Shown here: piece after piece, positions 17,396 through 26,417 of the stretch | Layout: each line of letters opens with the position of its first letter | Position numbering within the stretch: position 1 is the stretch's first letter | DNA from: Paenibacillus glycanilyticus | GTDB taxonomy: Bacteria; Bacillota; Bacilli; Paenibacillales; Paenibacillaceae | Assembly (NCBI RefSeq): GCF_023715145.1 | Contig: NZ_JAMBNP010000007.1 | Coordinates: 124,001 to 188,000, forward strand | Direction: 5' to 3' | DNA: 64,000 nt | Made by a program: the position numbers and the translations under genes | The notes under the pieces: generated by a model | What the model was told of the DNA's origin: nothing | Database searches by the model: none | What the model saw: the letters and a program-made list of their open reading frames with translations, nothing else

Positions 17396-18958
17396 TTATA
17401 AATTCCGATATTCCTTTGGCGTGATGCCAACCATCTTCTTGAATACCTTATTGAAATAGATCGAATCCGGGTAGCCGACCTGCTCCCCAACCTCATAGAC
17501 CTTCAGGTCCAGCCGCTTCTTGAGAAGCTCCTTCGCCTTCATCATCCTCAGCTGCAGGACATATTGCGTAATCGTCTGCCCCATCTCCTGCTTGAAGAGC
17601 GTGCTGAGATAGCTCGGATTAAGGAAGACCTTCTCCGACAGCTCGGTCAGCTCAAGGTCTTTATCATAGTCCTGCTGTATCAGCTGCTTAACCGTCTCAA
17701 TAACCCGGTTGCCGCCTTCCTTGCGCAGCGAAGCCAGCCGATATAAAGACAGCTCCAGCAAATGCAGAATCCGTTCTTTCAGCTCCGTTACGTTGAAGAA
17801 GTCGGCAACGGACTGGTAGACGCCAACACCGGGCGGTGTCAGCTTTACCAGCTCGTCGAGCAGCCCGTCAACCTTTTGCACGGCGGTATACAGCAGATTC
17901 GCCATGAACTGCACAAGATCCGCATAAGGCGGTCTGACCCGCTCCATCTCCACGAACATCTGCTGAACGGCCGTCCCGATTCCGTCGGCATCAAGCCGCT
18001 CCAATGCCCGCGAGAACTCTCCCTCCATTAAGGAGGTGAAGAAAGCCGGGTCAACCGGCGCGTTATGCCCTTCTTTGGCCGTAACAATCGCAAAGGCTTC
18101 CCTTTTATAAATACCGGCATACGATAAAGCCAGCGCCTCCTGATACGCGCCGATTGCCGCGTCGCCTCCCTGGAATGCGCTGCTGATGCCGACGACAAAC
18201 TTGCCTTTGGCGGCAAACTGCAGGTCATTCATCATGCAAAGGGCAGTTTTATGCGCCAGCCTGCCCGTCTCCTCATCCTTCGCCGAAGGAACGAGGAGCG
18301 CAATAATCTGCGACTCCATCGCCACGCTCTCAAGCCCCGTGGAGGCCATCGTTCTTCCCCATTCCAGCAGCTGTTCCTTCATGCCCTGATTCGATGCCCT
18401 GACGGCCAGTACGGCATAAGACTGCTCAAATAAAGCCGCCGATCCCGGTACAATCCCATTTGCGGATAATGATGCCTCCTTATCCCCGCCCAGCAGTCTG
18501 CGCAGCTGCTGCTCCCGCAGCAATAGGTCGCTCATCTGCGCTTTTTTGCTCAGAAGCTGCTCCTTTTCCTTTTCCTGCTTCGCGGCCTTCAGTTCCTCGT
18601 GAATATGCGTCAGGTTGGCAAGCAGCTCTTCCTTATCAACCGGTTTAATCAAATAGTCCTTCACGCCATACTGCATCGCGGTGCGCGCATAATCGAAATC
18701 GTTGTAGCCGCTTAGGATCAGGCATCGCGTGTCCGGCAGCCGGCGTCTTAGCTCCTCTATAAATTGCAGCCCGTCCATATAGGGCATCTTGATATCGGTA
18801 ATGACGACATCCGGCGTCAGACGGTCCAGCTCCTGGGAAGCCTCGAAGCCGTTCGAGAAGCTGCCCACAACCACGTACTCCTCATTCAGCTTGGATATAA
18901 TCTTCTCCAGCCCGCGGCGGATCAAATCTTCATCGTCGATAATCATAACGCTCAGCAT
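17396..18958 (-). CDS. YesN-type response regulator with AraC-type DNA-binding domain
   Basis: 520 residues. The receiver domain (1-125) has IIDDED at the acidic pocket and phospho-acceptor Asp55 in VVITDIKMPYMDG. A long middle region of about 270 residues is typical of YesN proteins. The C-terminal 100 residues form an AraC double helix-turn-helix (FLNPSYLSTLFKQEMGQTITQY, VGYPDSIYFNKVFKKMVGITPKEY). Its start follows the kinase stop directly (TAA-ATG). It probably activates the adjacent sugar importer and GH5 genes when phosphorylated. Confidence 0.92.
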   Translation of the reverse strand: MLSVMIIDDEDLIRRGLEKIISKLNEEYVVVGSFSNGFEASQELDRLTPDVVITDIKMPYMDGLQFIEELRRRLPDTRCLILSGYNDFDYARTAMQYGVKDYLIKPVDKEELLANLTHIHEELKAAKQEKEKEQLLSKKAQMSDLLLREQQLRRLLGGDKEASLSANGIVPGSAALFEQSYAVLAVRASNQGMKEQLLEWGRTMASTGLESVAMESQIIALLVPSAKDEETGRLAHKTALCMMNDLQFAAKGKFVVGISSAFQGGDAAIGAYQEALALSYAGIYKREAFAIVTAKEGHNAPVDPAFFTSLMEGEFSRALERLDADGIGTAVQQMFVEMERVRPPYADLVQFMANLLYTAVQKVDGLLDELVKLTPPGVGVYQSVADFFNVTELKERILHLLELSLYRLASLRKEGGNRVIETVKQLIQQDYDKDLELTELSEKVFLNPSYLSTLFKQEMGQTITQYVLQLRMMKAKELLKKRLDLKVYEVGEQVGYPDSIYFNKVFKKMVGITPKEYRNL

Positions 18959-20752
18959 TTAGCGGTCACCATGCTTTCTCGGAAGTTTTAAATAAACGGT
19001 TGTTCCTTCTCCCCACTTGCTCTCAATCTCGAGGCCGTACAGTTCGCCGTAATGCAGCTTGATCCGTTCATTCACGTTGCGCAGTCCTACCCCGGTCTTC
19101 GAGCCTCCTGCCTCTCTTGTTCCGTTCATCGATTGCCGGAGCAGATCCAGCGTCATGCCGTCCATGCCCGCTCCTTCGTCTTTAATGGAGAAAATAATAA
19201 GCTGCTCCTTCAGCTCGGCGGACAAGCGGATGGATACCTCGTTTGGCTTGCCCTCCATGCCATGGAGAATCGCGTTCTCGACAATAGGCTGGAAGGTCAG
19301 CTTCATGACCGAGAGGGTCATCAGCTCCTGCGGAATATCGAAGGTCACGACAAACCGATTGCTGAACCGGTAGCGCAGCAGCTGCAGATACCTCTCGAGA
19401 TGCTGAAGCTCCTCCTTCAGCTCGACCGTCTCCCGTCCCCGGTTAATGCTGTACCTAAGCAGCTTGCCAAGCGTAAAGGTCATCTCCGCTACTTCCTCGT
19501 CATCGTTAATCTCGGCGGTCATGCGAATGGTCTCAAGCGTGTTATATATAAAATGAGGATTGATCTGGCTCTGCAGCGCCTCCAGGTCCGCTTCCTTCTT
19601 GCGGGATTGAATGACATAGATTTCGGAGATCAGCTCCTTCATCCTCCTCAGCATCCGGTTGAACTCGGTGCCGAGAATGCCAACCTCGTCCTTCTGCTTC
19701 ACGTCAAAGCTGACGTCCATATTGCCGCCTCGCACGGTGCGCATCAGATCTGTCATCTGGCGGAGCGATCTCGTCATCATGAAGGCCAGCACGACGGAAA
19801 CAAGCAGCGCGAAGCTGATGATCCCAATCGTTGTTGTCAGCGTCACGTTCCGCGTCATCTGGGCATCGTGATGCAGATAATTAACGGGCACAAACGCGAA
19901 GATTTTCCAACCGGTATCCTTGGATACGGAATAACTGCATATATAGGAAACGCCGTCCACCACAACGTTAAAGTTGCCTTGATCTCCAACGGCTTTCTGA
20001 ATGACCTCGTTGCCCGTAATATTGGTGGCCGTCAGGACATGATCGCTGTCGTAGGCCACGTTGTTCGCGCCGTCTATTATAAGCGTCTTCCCGTTCGTCA
20101 CCGTGTTAAGCTCCTGCACGACGTCTTCAATGACCCGGATATCCGCGTCCACCGCGACAAAGCCAATAGTCTCCAGCGTGCCGATATCCCGGATGCTCCG
20201 CAGCACGGTGAACAAATATTGAGGAGTGCCGCTGGCGCGCATGACCCGCTGCGTTGGAATAATGACCGGATCGCCATTTCCCTTAATCGCAAGCCGCTTC
20301 CATTCCTCGTAATGGCTCATCATATCCTCCCGAATCGCATCGCTCTTGATCCGGTAGAACACGTTTCCGTAATTATCGTAGAGATACGCGGAATAGAGAT
20401 TCTTCCGCATGCTGTCCAGAAGACCGATGTAGAAATCCATCTGGCGCTGCTTCTCCAGCGTCATCTCCTGATGGCTCATATATTGCTGCATGTCTACCGA
20501 GTAGAGCGGGATCTTGCTGACGGTCTTCATATCCTCCAGGTGGCTGTCCAGATTCATCTGCATATTGCCGATCAGCTCGGTAACATAATTTTTCGTGTTC
20601 TTATTAATAGATTGGATATAGTTCTGATAGGAAATAAACCCCGTTGCCGAGATAGGAATAATGATCAGCACGACGAATACCATAATCAGTTTCTTCTGCA
20701 TGGTCATGCTGCTAAACCCATTAAAATGGAAAAAGCCACGTCCAATATTCAT
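18959..20752 (-). CDS. YesM-type sensor histidine kinase
   Basis: 597 residues. One N-terminal membrane helix (about 20-40), an extracellular sensor domain of about 260 residues, a second helix near 310, a HAMP linker, the His_kinase domain with the phosphorylatable His in INPHFIYNTLETI, and a C-terminal HATPase with VENAILHGMEG and GVGLRNVNERIKLHYG. It should sense an extracellular sugar or binding-protein complex and phosphorylate the regulator encoded immediately downstream. AGGGG precedes the ATG, and a strong cre-like site lies 28 bp upstream. Confidence 0.92.
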   Translation of the reverse strand: MNIGRGFFHFNGFSSMTMQKKLIMVFVVLIIIPISATGFISYQNYIQSINKNTKNYVTELIGNMQMNLDSHLEDMKTVSKIPLYSVDMQQYMSHQEMTLEKQRQMDFYIGLLDSMRKNLYSAYLYDNYGNVFYRIKSDAIREDMMSHYEEWKRLAIKGNGDPVIIPTQRVMRASGTPQYLFTVLRSIRDIGTLETIGFVAVDADIRVIEDVVQELNTVTNGKTLIIDGANNVAYDSDHVLTATNITGNEVIQKAVGDQGNFNVVVDGVSYICSYSVSKDTGWKIFAFVPVNYLHHDAQMTRNVTLTTTIGIISFALLVSVVLAFMMTRSLRQMTDLMRTVRGGNMDVSFDVKQKDEVGILGTEFNRMLRRMKELISEIYVIQSRKKEADLEALQSQINPHFIYNTLETIRMTAEINDDEEVAEMTFTLGKLLRYSINRGRETVELKEELQHLERYLQLLRYRFSNRFVVTFDIPQELMTLSVMKLTFQPIVENAILHGMEGKPNEVSIRLSAELKEQLIIFSIKDEGAGMDGMTLDLLRQSMNGTREAGGSKTGVGLRNVNERIKLHYGELYGLEIESKWGEGTTVYLKLPRKHGDR

Positions 20753-20779
20753 TTGCGCCGACCCCTGTTCTATCTATTA

Positions 20780-20793
20780 TGTAAGCGTTTACT
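20780..20793. promoter_or_regulatory. cre-like site upstream of the YesM gene
   Basis: TGTAAGCGTTTACT matches 13 of 14 positions of TGWAANCGNTNWCA. It is 28 bp upstream of the kinase start, suggesting that CcpA represses the two-component system on preferred sugars. Confidence 0.7.
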
Positions 20794-20956
20794 GTGATTC
20801 TGACACAGAGCTCGGCGAGCTGGCAACCTTTTCTTCCTGTAAATCGGCAAGGCCCTAAACAGAATGCAATAAACCTAAAAATTAGCCAATAGTCACGGGG
20901 CTGCCGAAGGCGTTAGATTAGTAGCACGCGGCATGCGTATTTGATGCGGGAAGGAG

Positions 20957-20970
20957 GTTAAGCGTTTACA
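20957..20970. promoter_or_regulatory. cre-like site upstream of the secreted GH5 gene
   Basis: GTTAAGCGTTTACA matches 12 of 14 cre positions. It lies about 240 bp upstream of the GH5 start, just before the repeat array, so the promoter is probably near here and the array would be transcribed as leader. Confidence 0.5.
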
Positions 20971-20996
20971 TTTTGTCCCAGGCTTCGCGTGCCGCC

Positions 20997-21194
20997 CATG
21001 CTTTCGATGCAAGAATTGCTAGAAACGGCAACCCTGCCGTTAAAATCCACAATTCTTTAAGCTCATGCTTTCGATGTAAGAATCATCACGAATGGCCAAG
21101 AAGGCCATTTGGGTGACAATTCTTTAAACTCATGCTTTCGATGCAAGAATTGCTAGAAACGGCAAGCCTGCCGTTAAAATCCACAATTCTTTTA
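20997..21194 (+). repeat. Three tandem 67-bp hairpin units forming the probable GH5 leader
   Basis: Units start with CATGCTTTCGATG at 20997, 21064 and 21131, exactly 67 bp apart. Each has an outer AAGAAT...ATTCTT stem and an inner hairpin. Units 1 and 3 carry ACGGCA/TGCCGT, whereas unit 2 carries AATGGCC/GGCCATT with the same unit length, so both arms differ together. The last unit ends at the AGGAGG site of the GH5 gene. The core ATGCTTTCGATG is shared with the array at 17196-17395. Confidence 0.85.
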
Positions 21195-21206
21195 GGAGGT
21201 AATAAT

Positions 21207-23990
21207 GTGATCACTACCCGATTCCGCATGCTCTCCTACTCACTCGCTTTATTGCTCGCTTTTATGTCTTTATTAGCCGTTGTTGGTCCTCCAGCGAAAA
21301 AAGCTTCCGCCGCCGTATCCGGCTTTGTTACCCGCTCCGGCAGCCAGCTTATGTTAAACGGTCAGCCTTTCCGTTATAGCGGACCTAACCTCTACTGGAT
21401 CGCTCTTGACGAGAACCCTACTGATTTCCCGACACCATTCCGTGTAAACAACGCGCTTGAAACGGCTAAAGAAATGGGCGCAACCGTTGTCCGCTCCCAT
21501 GCCGCCAATGCTTTCGGCTGCGCCAAATGTATTATGCCAACGCTTAATACATACAACGAGGAAGCCTTCCAAAAGCTTGATTATGCCATTAAGGCAGCCG
21601 GCGACCATGGACTTCGCCTCGTCCTGCCGCTCATTGACCAATACGACTATTATCACGGCGGCAAAAAATCCTGGACCCGCTGGTTCGGCTATCCCGATGA
21701 CGGAATCAGCTACACTGGCTACGAATTCTACTATAAGCCGGAAATTATCAGCGCCTTCAAGCAGCATCTGAATGTCCTGCTTAACCGGACGAATACCCTT
21801 ACCGGCATCAAGTACAAGGACGACCCAACCATCATGGCCTGGGAGACCGGCAACGAGCTGGGCTGGTACGACAACCCGACGGCGATGAAAAACTGGACGC
21901 AGGAAATTGCCGACTATCTGAAAAGCATCGACAGCAAGCACCTCGTCATGGATGGCACCTACGGCGTGAAGGATGCCCATCTCACCATCTCCAGCGTTGA
22001 TATTTACAGCGACCACTTCTACCAATGGCCGGCTGTTGGCGCTTGCTGCAAAGGCTTGTCAGTCACTCAACTAAATACGCAGGCGGACAAAGTGCAAGCC
22101 GCCGGCAAAGCGATGGTTGTCGGCGAATTCGCCTGGAACCTGGAGACCTACGGAACGCTTGCTAACTTCCTGTCCGCAATTGAAGCCCATCCGGCGATTG
22201 CCGGCAGTGCTTATTGGGCTCTGTTTGGACAAAAGGATGATTACGGCTACAAAGTGCACAACGACGGCTTCACGATCTATTATCCGGGCACTACGACAGA
22301 TATGCGGGCCAAAGCCCAGCAGCTGCGCAATCACGCTTACGCCATGCGAGGTATAGCCGTTCCTGCCGCAGGCATACCTGGAGAACCGCTGATTACGGGC
22401 CATCAGGCCAGCGGCGGCAAGGTTCAGCTCAAGTGGAGAGGTACGGCGGCAGCCGACAAATATACGGTTGAGCGGGCAACCGCGGGAGCAAGCGGTCCAT
22501 GGACCGTCGTGTGCAATCAATGCGCGACGGATAATGATACTCCTTGGACCGATCCAACATCCGTATCGGGTACAGCCTACTGGTACAAAGTGAAGGCACA
22601 TAACCTTGCCGGCGTGGCTGGAGCTTACTCGCCTGTCTATGCCACCGGCGGAACGGCACTGCCCGCTCCGGGCGCTTTTACGCTAACTACTCCAGCGAGC
22701 GGTGCAACGAATCAAAGCGTGCTTCCGACATTTGCCTGGAATGCGTCCAACAACGCGGCAAGCTATACGCTTGTTGTAGCGGATAACAGCTCTTATACGA
22801 GCCCGGTTATTAACGCCAGCGGACTTACTTCAACCTCGTATACTCCAGGATCCGCATTAGCCTATAACAAGACCTATTATTGGAAAGTAACGGCCGTGAA
22901 CGGTACCGGCTCCACAACCGCATCCAATGCCGGCCTTGCTTTCACTACAGCTGCTCAAGTGACCTCTCTTACGGTCGATTCGTTTGACTCTTATGCTTCG
23001 GACAGCGCGCTGCAAAGCGCCTACGTTCGCAACACGGACGGCGGAGCCTTAACGGTCACCAGAGATACCGCAAATAAAAACGACGGCACTTACGGCATGA
23101 AGTTTGCTTATACCATTGCGGCTTCCCCTGCCAACTTCGCAGGCGCAACCAAGCAGCTTGGCACCGCCGACTGGTCCGGCACAACCGGACTGTCGCTGTG
23201 GCTCAAGCCGGACGGTTCAAACCGCACTCTGACGATTCAGTTCAAGGAAACAAACGGCGAGCTTTGGGAAACGTACTACACCTTGTCCGGCACAACCGCC
23301 GGAGTCATTAATCTGCCGTTCAGCAGCTTTAACCATCCGGGCTGGTACAGCGGCGGCAACGGCATGAAAGACCTGAATACGATTAAGGAATACAGCCTAT
23401 ACGTCAATCAGGGATCGGGCACAACGGGCAGCAGCACGATTTACTTTGATTCTGTAACGGCGGGGCAAGTCGGGGGCACTACGCCTCCTCCAAGCGATGC
23501 GATCGACAGCTTTGACAGCTATGCTTCAAGCAGCGCGCTGCAAGCCGTCTATACCGCCAACTCTTCCGGCGGAGCGATTACGCCAACACTCGATACGGCG
23601 GTGAAGAGCGACGGAACAAATAGCATGAAACTAAGCTATAGCCTCACGACTGCAGCCAACTATGCAGGGGTGATCCATTCGATCTCCGCCAATTGGACCG
23701 GCAAGACCGGTTTATCCCTGTGGGTGAAGCCGGACGGCTCGAACCGGACGCTGACCGTACAGTTCAAGGAAGCCGGCGGCGAGCCTTGGGAGACCACATA
23801 TGTGCTGTCGGGCACAACGGCCACAACCATCACGGTTCCGTTCACCAGCTTCAACCGCCCAAGCTGGTACATCGGCGGCAACAGCACGCGTGATCTTGGA
23901 TCCGTCTCCGAGATCAACTTCTATATCAATCAGGGCTCCGGCAGCACCGGCAGCAGTACGATTAATATTGATGCGGTAAAAACGTATTAA
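21207..23990 (+). CDS. Secreted modular GH5 glycosidase (mannanase/cellulase type)
   Basis: 927 residues from GTG 21207, which follows AGGAGG by seven bases; an upstream in-frame ATG at 21132 lies inside repeat DNA and was not used. A signal peptide (about 1-36) precedes a GH5-like catalytic domain (about 40-370) with MAWETGNELGW (acid/base Glu217) and VVGEFAWN (nucleophile Glu307). An FN3-like domain (about 385-480), a second Ig/FN3-like domain (480-580) and two tandem beta-sandwich binding modules (about 583-745 and 755-927) follow, closely resembling the four modules of the SLH-anchored GH5 at 8223-13850. It has no SLH repeats, so it is probably released. It faces the two-component genes and fits a mannan or beta-glucan degradation locus. 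Confidence 0.9.
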   Translation: MITTRFRMLSYSLALLLAFMSLLAVVGPPAKKASAAVSGFVTRSGSQLMLNGQPFRYSGPNLYWIALDENPTDFPTPFRVNNALETAKEMGATVVRSHAANAFGCAKCIMPTLNTYNEEAFQKLDYAIKAAGDHGLRLVLPLIDQYDYYHGGKKSWTRWFGYPDDGISYTGYEFYYKPEIISAFKQHLNVLLNRTNTLTGIKYKDDPTIMAWETGNELGWYDNPTAMKNWTQEIADYLKSIDSKHLVMDGTYGVKDAHLTISSVDIYSDHFYQWPAVGACCKGLSVTQLNTQADKVQAAGKAMVVGEFAWNLETYGTLANFLSAIEAHPAIAGSAYWALFGQKDDYGYKVHNDGFTIYYPGTTTDMRAKAQQLRNHAYAMRGIAVPAAGIPGEPLITGHQASGGKVQLKWRGTAAADKYTVERATAGASGPWTVVCNQCATDNDTPWTDPTSVSGTAYWYKVKAHNLAGVAGAYSPVYATGGTALPAPGAFTLTTPASGATNQSVLPTFAWNASNNAASYTLVVADNSSYTSPVINASGLTSTSYTPGSALAYNKTYYWKVTAVNGTGSTTASNAGLAFTTAAQVTSLTVDSFDSYASDSALQSAYVRNTDGGALTVTRDTANKNDGTYGMKFAYTIAASPANFAGATKQLGTADWSGTTGLSLWLKPDGSNRTLTIQFKETNGELWETYYTLSGTTAGVINLPFSSFNHPGWYSGGNGMKDLNTIKEYSLYVNQGSGTTGSSTIYFDSVTAGQVGGTTPPPSDAIDSFDSYASSSALQAVYTANSSGGAITPTLDTAVKSDGTNSMKLSYSLTTAANYAGVIHSISANWTGKTGLSLWVKPDGSNRTLTVQFKEAGGEPWETTYVLSGTTATTITVPFTSFNRPSWYIGGNSTRDLGSVSEINFYINQGSGSTGSSTINIDAVKTY

Positions 23991-24005
23991 GACGGTTAAA
24001 TAGCA

Positions 24006-24050
24006 AAGGCCCCCTCGAGACGGCCGCGAGCCGGTTTGAGGGGGCTTTTT
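24006..24050. terminator. Intrinsic terminator after the secreted GH5 gene
   Basis: AAGGCCCCCTC and GAGGGGGCTTTTT enclose a second GC-rich inverted repeat. It sits between converging genes and can serve both strands. Confidence 0.9.
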
Positions 24051-24052
24051 GT

Positions 24053-24337
24053 CTATGATACCGCTACATATATGAGCAGCGTCCCGATACTGCCAACCCA
24101 TAACATGGGCACGCTGTTTGTAATAATGGCTGCCCGCTTGTATCGTCTATGAATAGCCCAAGCCACAACCGAGCAGGCGATTATAAAGACAGGATAGACA
24201 GCTATTCCGAGTACAAACAAAATGTTCCATGCGATGAAGCCGTCGTCAAAAGCTAGAAACGACATGCCAAACGTAAACACCCACGGAATTAAAAAGAGCA
24301 AATAGATGATCTGACAAATGACTAGAAACTTCTTCAT
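24053..24337 (-). CDS. Small membrane protein of unknown function
   Basis: 94 residues with three hydrophobic stretches (about 4-30, 36-62 and 74-92) separated by short polar turns, one of them the basic HRRYKRA. AGGGGGA lies just upstream of the ATG, supporting translation. I do not recognise a family. It is monocistronic and stands between a terminator and the divergent DUF975 gene. Confidence 0.6.
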   Translation of the reverse strand: MKKFLVICQIIYLLFLIPWVFTFGMSFLAFDDGFIAWNILFVLGIAVYPVFIIACSVVAWAIHRRYKRAAIITNSVPMLWVGSIGTLLIYVAVS

Positions 24338-24474
24338 TCTTTTCCCCCTGTAATCTACATGACCCTAATAATTCGCCAGGCGGAATAAATATCCTTTTGC
24401 TTGTCCGCAGGAATGTTCGCTTCGCTCCCCCCGTATATTTAGATTGCTCCACATTCTTTTTAGGAGGTAAATGA

Positions 24475-25092
24475 ATGAACGCATCGTACTCGGAACTGCG
24501 GGCTAGAGCGAGAGACAGCCTGAGAGGCAATTGGGGAAAGGCGATTGGAGGCTTTGTGCTGTCCATGCTAATGGCAGCCGTCCTTAGCCTGCTTAATTAC
24601 TTGATCCCCATACTCGGTAATCTGATAGGCATCCTGGTCAGCGGGGCTATTTCACTTGGGCTGATCAGCTTCTTCCTGGGCATTGCCAGAAAGGAAAACC
24701 CGCCTGTATCGGAAGTCTTCAGCGGCTTCTCCCTCTTAATCAAAGCGTTCTGCCTGTACTTTATGGTTGGTTTATTCACCTTCCTATGGACGCTGCTATT
24801 CATCATTCCGGGCATTGTTGCCGCCCTGCGGTACTCCCAAGCCTATTTCATTCTGCGCGATAACCCGGACATCGGAGTCATGGATGCCATCCGCGAAAGC
24901 AAACAGCTGATGATCGGCAATAAATGGCGGTATTTTGTGCTTCAGCTCACTTTCATCGGATGGGCTATTCTGGCCGCCATTCCTTGCGGCCTCGGTTATC
25001 TGTGGCTATGTCCATACATTAGCGTTACGCAAGCTCACTTCTATGATGAAATAACAGGCAGAAACGCGCCCCCGGCCCCAGATTCTTTCTAA
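24475..25092 (+). CDS. DUF975 family integral membrane protein
   Basis: 205 residues, about five membrane helices. The N-terminus MNASYSELRARARDSLRGNWGKAI is the family signature. The protein continues with GFSLLIKAFCLYFMVGLFTFLWTLLFIIPGIVAALRYS and the conserved ending YDEITGRNAPP. AGGAGG precedes the ATG. Family function is unknown. A perfect hairpin terminator follows. Confidence 0.85.
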   Translation: MNASYSELRARARDSLRGNWGKAIGGFVLSMLMAAVLSLLNYLIPILGNLIGILVSGAISLGLISFFLGIARKENPPVSEVFSGFSLLIKAFCLYFMVGLFTFLWTLLFIIPGIVAALRYSQAYFILRDNPDIGVMDAIRESKQLMIGNKWRYFVLQLTFIGWAILAAIPCGLGYLWLCPYISVTQAHFYDEITGRNAPPAPDSF

Positions 25093-25104
25093 GGGAGTTT
25101 ACGA

Positions 25105-25148
25105 AACAAGAAGGAGACAGCGGCATCCGCTGTCTCCTTCTTGTTTTA
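25105..25148. terminator. Bidirectional terminator between DUF975 and DUF4179 genes
   Basis: A 19-bp perfect stem beginning AACAAGAAGG with a 3-base loop, flanked by T-rich sequence, overlaps the end of the DUF4179 gene. Confidence 0.92.
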
Positions 25149-26417
25149 GCTAAAATCAGCCTGTTGAAAATGAAATACCCACGGACCCCGAAGAACGACA
25201 GCCGGCCGATTAATATGCAAAGTAAGCTGCTTGCTCCCGGGTTCAATCGTGCATTCCAAGAACACTACCTCACCTGTCTTTTCTCTTAGTTTAGCCCCTC
25301 CACTTTCCTCGGCACCAATCATGTAGAGCGAGGATGGCGCCTGCTCGTCATAATGGAAATCGGTATACACTCTAATACTCGTTTGAGACGTCTTTTCCAC
25401 ACGAGTAATCGTTACCGGATAACCTGAAATTTCAAATGTTTTGTTCAGGTTATCGGTTGTTTCCGTCGGCACTTTAACCGTAACTTCATCAGCATATTCA
25501 ACGTTAATTTCAGGTATTGTGAGGGTATACTGTTCATCTTCCTTATTAATCAAAGGGAAATAAAATTCACTTTGAGGACTGCTCACACCTTGGACAGAGC
25601 TGATATCCAGCTTATTGCCTGCTTTATTTGCCACATGCAGCTTCAGACTTTCTTCATGCATATAGATACCGGCTAACCCGTAATCTACGATCCGATAATC
25701 ATGCCTTGGCGATGTAACCAAGGATACTCTCGCCTTTCCATTTACTTGGTCTGTAACTGCCGTAATGGCAAGCCCGTTTATTACAGATGTCTGACCGAGA
25801 TCAGCATAGCTGGCAAATGACCCCGCTTCCGTAAGATGAATGGGAACCTCCATTTTTTCCTCTTGATCAATCATTAACTTCACATCGCCTTGTACATCCA
25901 ACTTCCCTTTATGCCAGAAGGAAGATGTCCAGATCGAACCGCCCCAGGAGGCCATTGAACTATCAATAACCGTTGATTCCCCTTTTGCATTTATGAGGGT
26001 AACGCTTTTAATTCTAGCCGTGTTCTCCCCGGTCATCGTAATATACGTCATCTCTGAATCGGACATAATGCCCGTAATAACGATGGAGCCATCTTCTCCA
26101 ACCTTCAAGGTAATTGGCTTGCTCAGCACGTACCGCTCCTCCGAGGACTTCTCTTCCTTAACCATCCCTATGCCGGGTACAAACTGCAAGGCATTCTGAA
26201 TGGCTGCCCATACTTTCGTATGATTAACTAAAGCCGTTGATAATAAAAGAACAACAGCCACTGCCGCTATAGAAATCCAGCCTCGCCTTAATCGTAATGT
26301 TCTCCTCTGCTCCTGAATTGCTTGCTCCACGCCTAAACGTGTTCTTTGACGAAGCTGTTCTGAAGGAATGGGAATGGTTTGTATCTGCTGCTTTACGTTA
26401 TCGGAATTCAAATCCAT
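25146..26417 (-). CDS. DUF4179-containing membrane protein, likely anti-sigma partner of the ECF factor
   Basis: About 423 residues from ATG 26417 (AGGAGG nine bases upstream); an earlier TTG at 26435 would overlap that site. A cytoplasmic N-terminus of about 45 residues with basic RRTLRLRRG is followed by one membrane helix (about 47-65) and a large extracellular DUF4179-type domain beginning KVWAAIQNALQFVPGIGMV. It overlaps the ECF sigma gene by 20 bp, the usual arrangement of a sigma factor with its regulator. The anti-sigma role is inferred from topology and gene order. Confidence 0.82.
   Translation of the reverse strand: MDLNSDNVKQQIQTIPIPSEQLRQRTRLGVEQAIQEQRRTLRLRRGWISIAAVAVVLLLSTALVNHTKVWAAIQNALQFVPGIGMVKEEKSSEERYVLSKPITLKVGEDGSIVITGIMSDSEMTYITMTGENTARIKSVTLINAKGESTVIDSSMASWGGSIWTSSFWHKGKLDVQGDVKLMIDQEEKMEVPIHLTEAGSFASYADLGQTSVINGLAITAVTDQVNGKARVSLVTSPRHDYRIVDYGLAGIYMHEESLKLHVANKAGNKLDISSVQGVSSPQSEFYFPLINKEDEQYTLTIPEINVEYADEVTVKVPTETTDNLNKTFEISGYPVTITRVEKTSQTSIRVYTDFHYDEQAPSSLYMIGAEESGGAKLREKTGEVVFLECTIEPGSKQLTLHINRPAVVLRGPWVFHFQQADFS

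Noticed and set aside
19052..20797. 581-codon plus-strand frame opposite the YesM kinase gene
   Set aside because: It is fully antisense to a gene with clear kinase motifs, and its residues show no domain; the length follows from codon bias.
21132..21206. Upstream ATG extension of the secreted GH5 gene
   Set aside because: The extra 25 codons lie in the third 67-bp repeat unit and in the ribosome site; GTG 21207 has ideal spacing from AGGAGG and starts a normal signal peptide.
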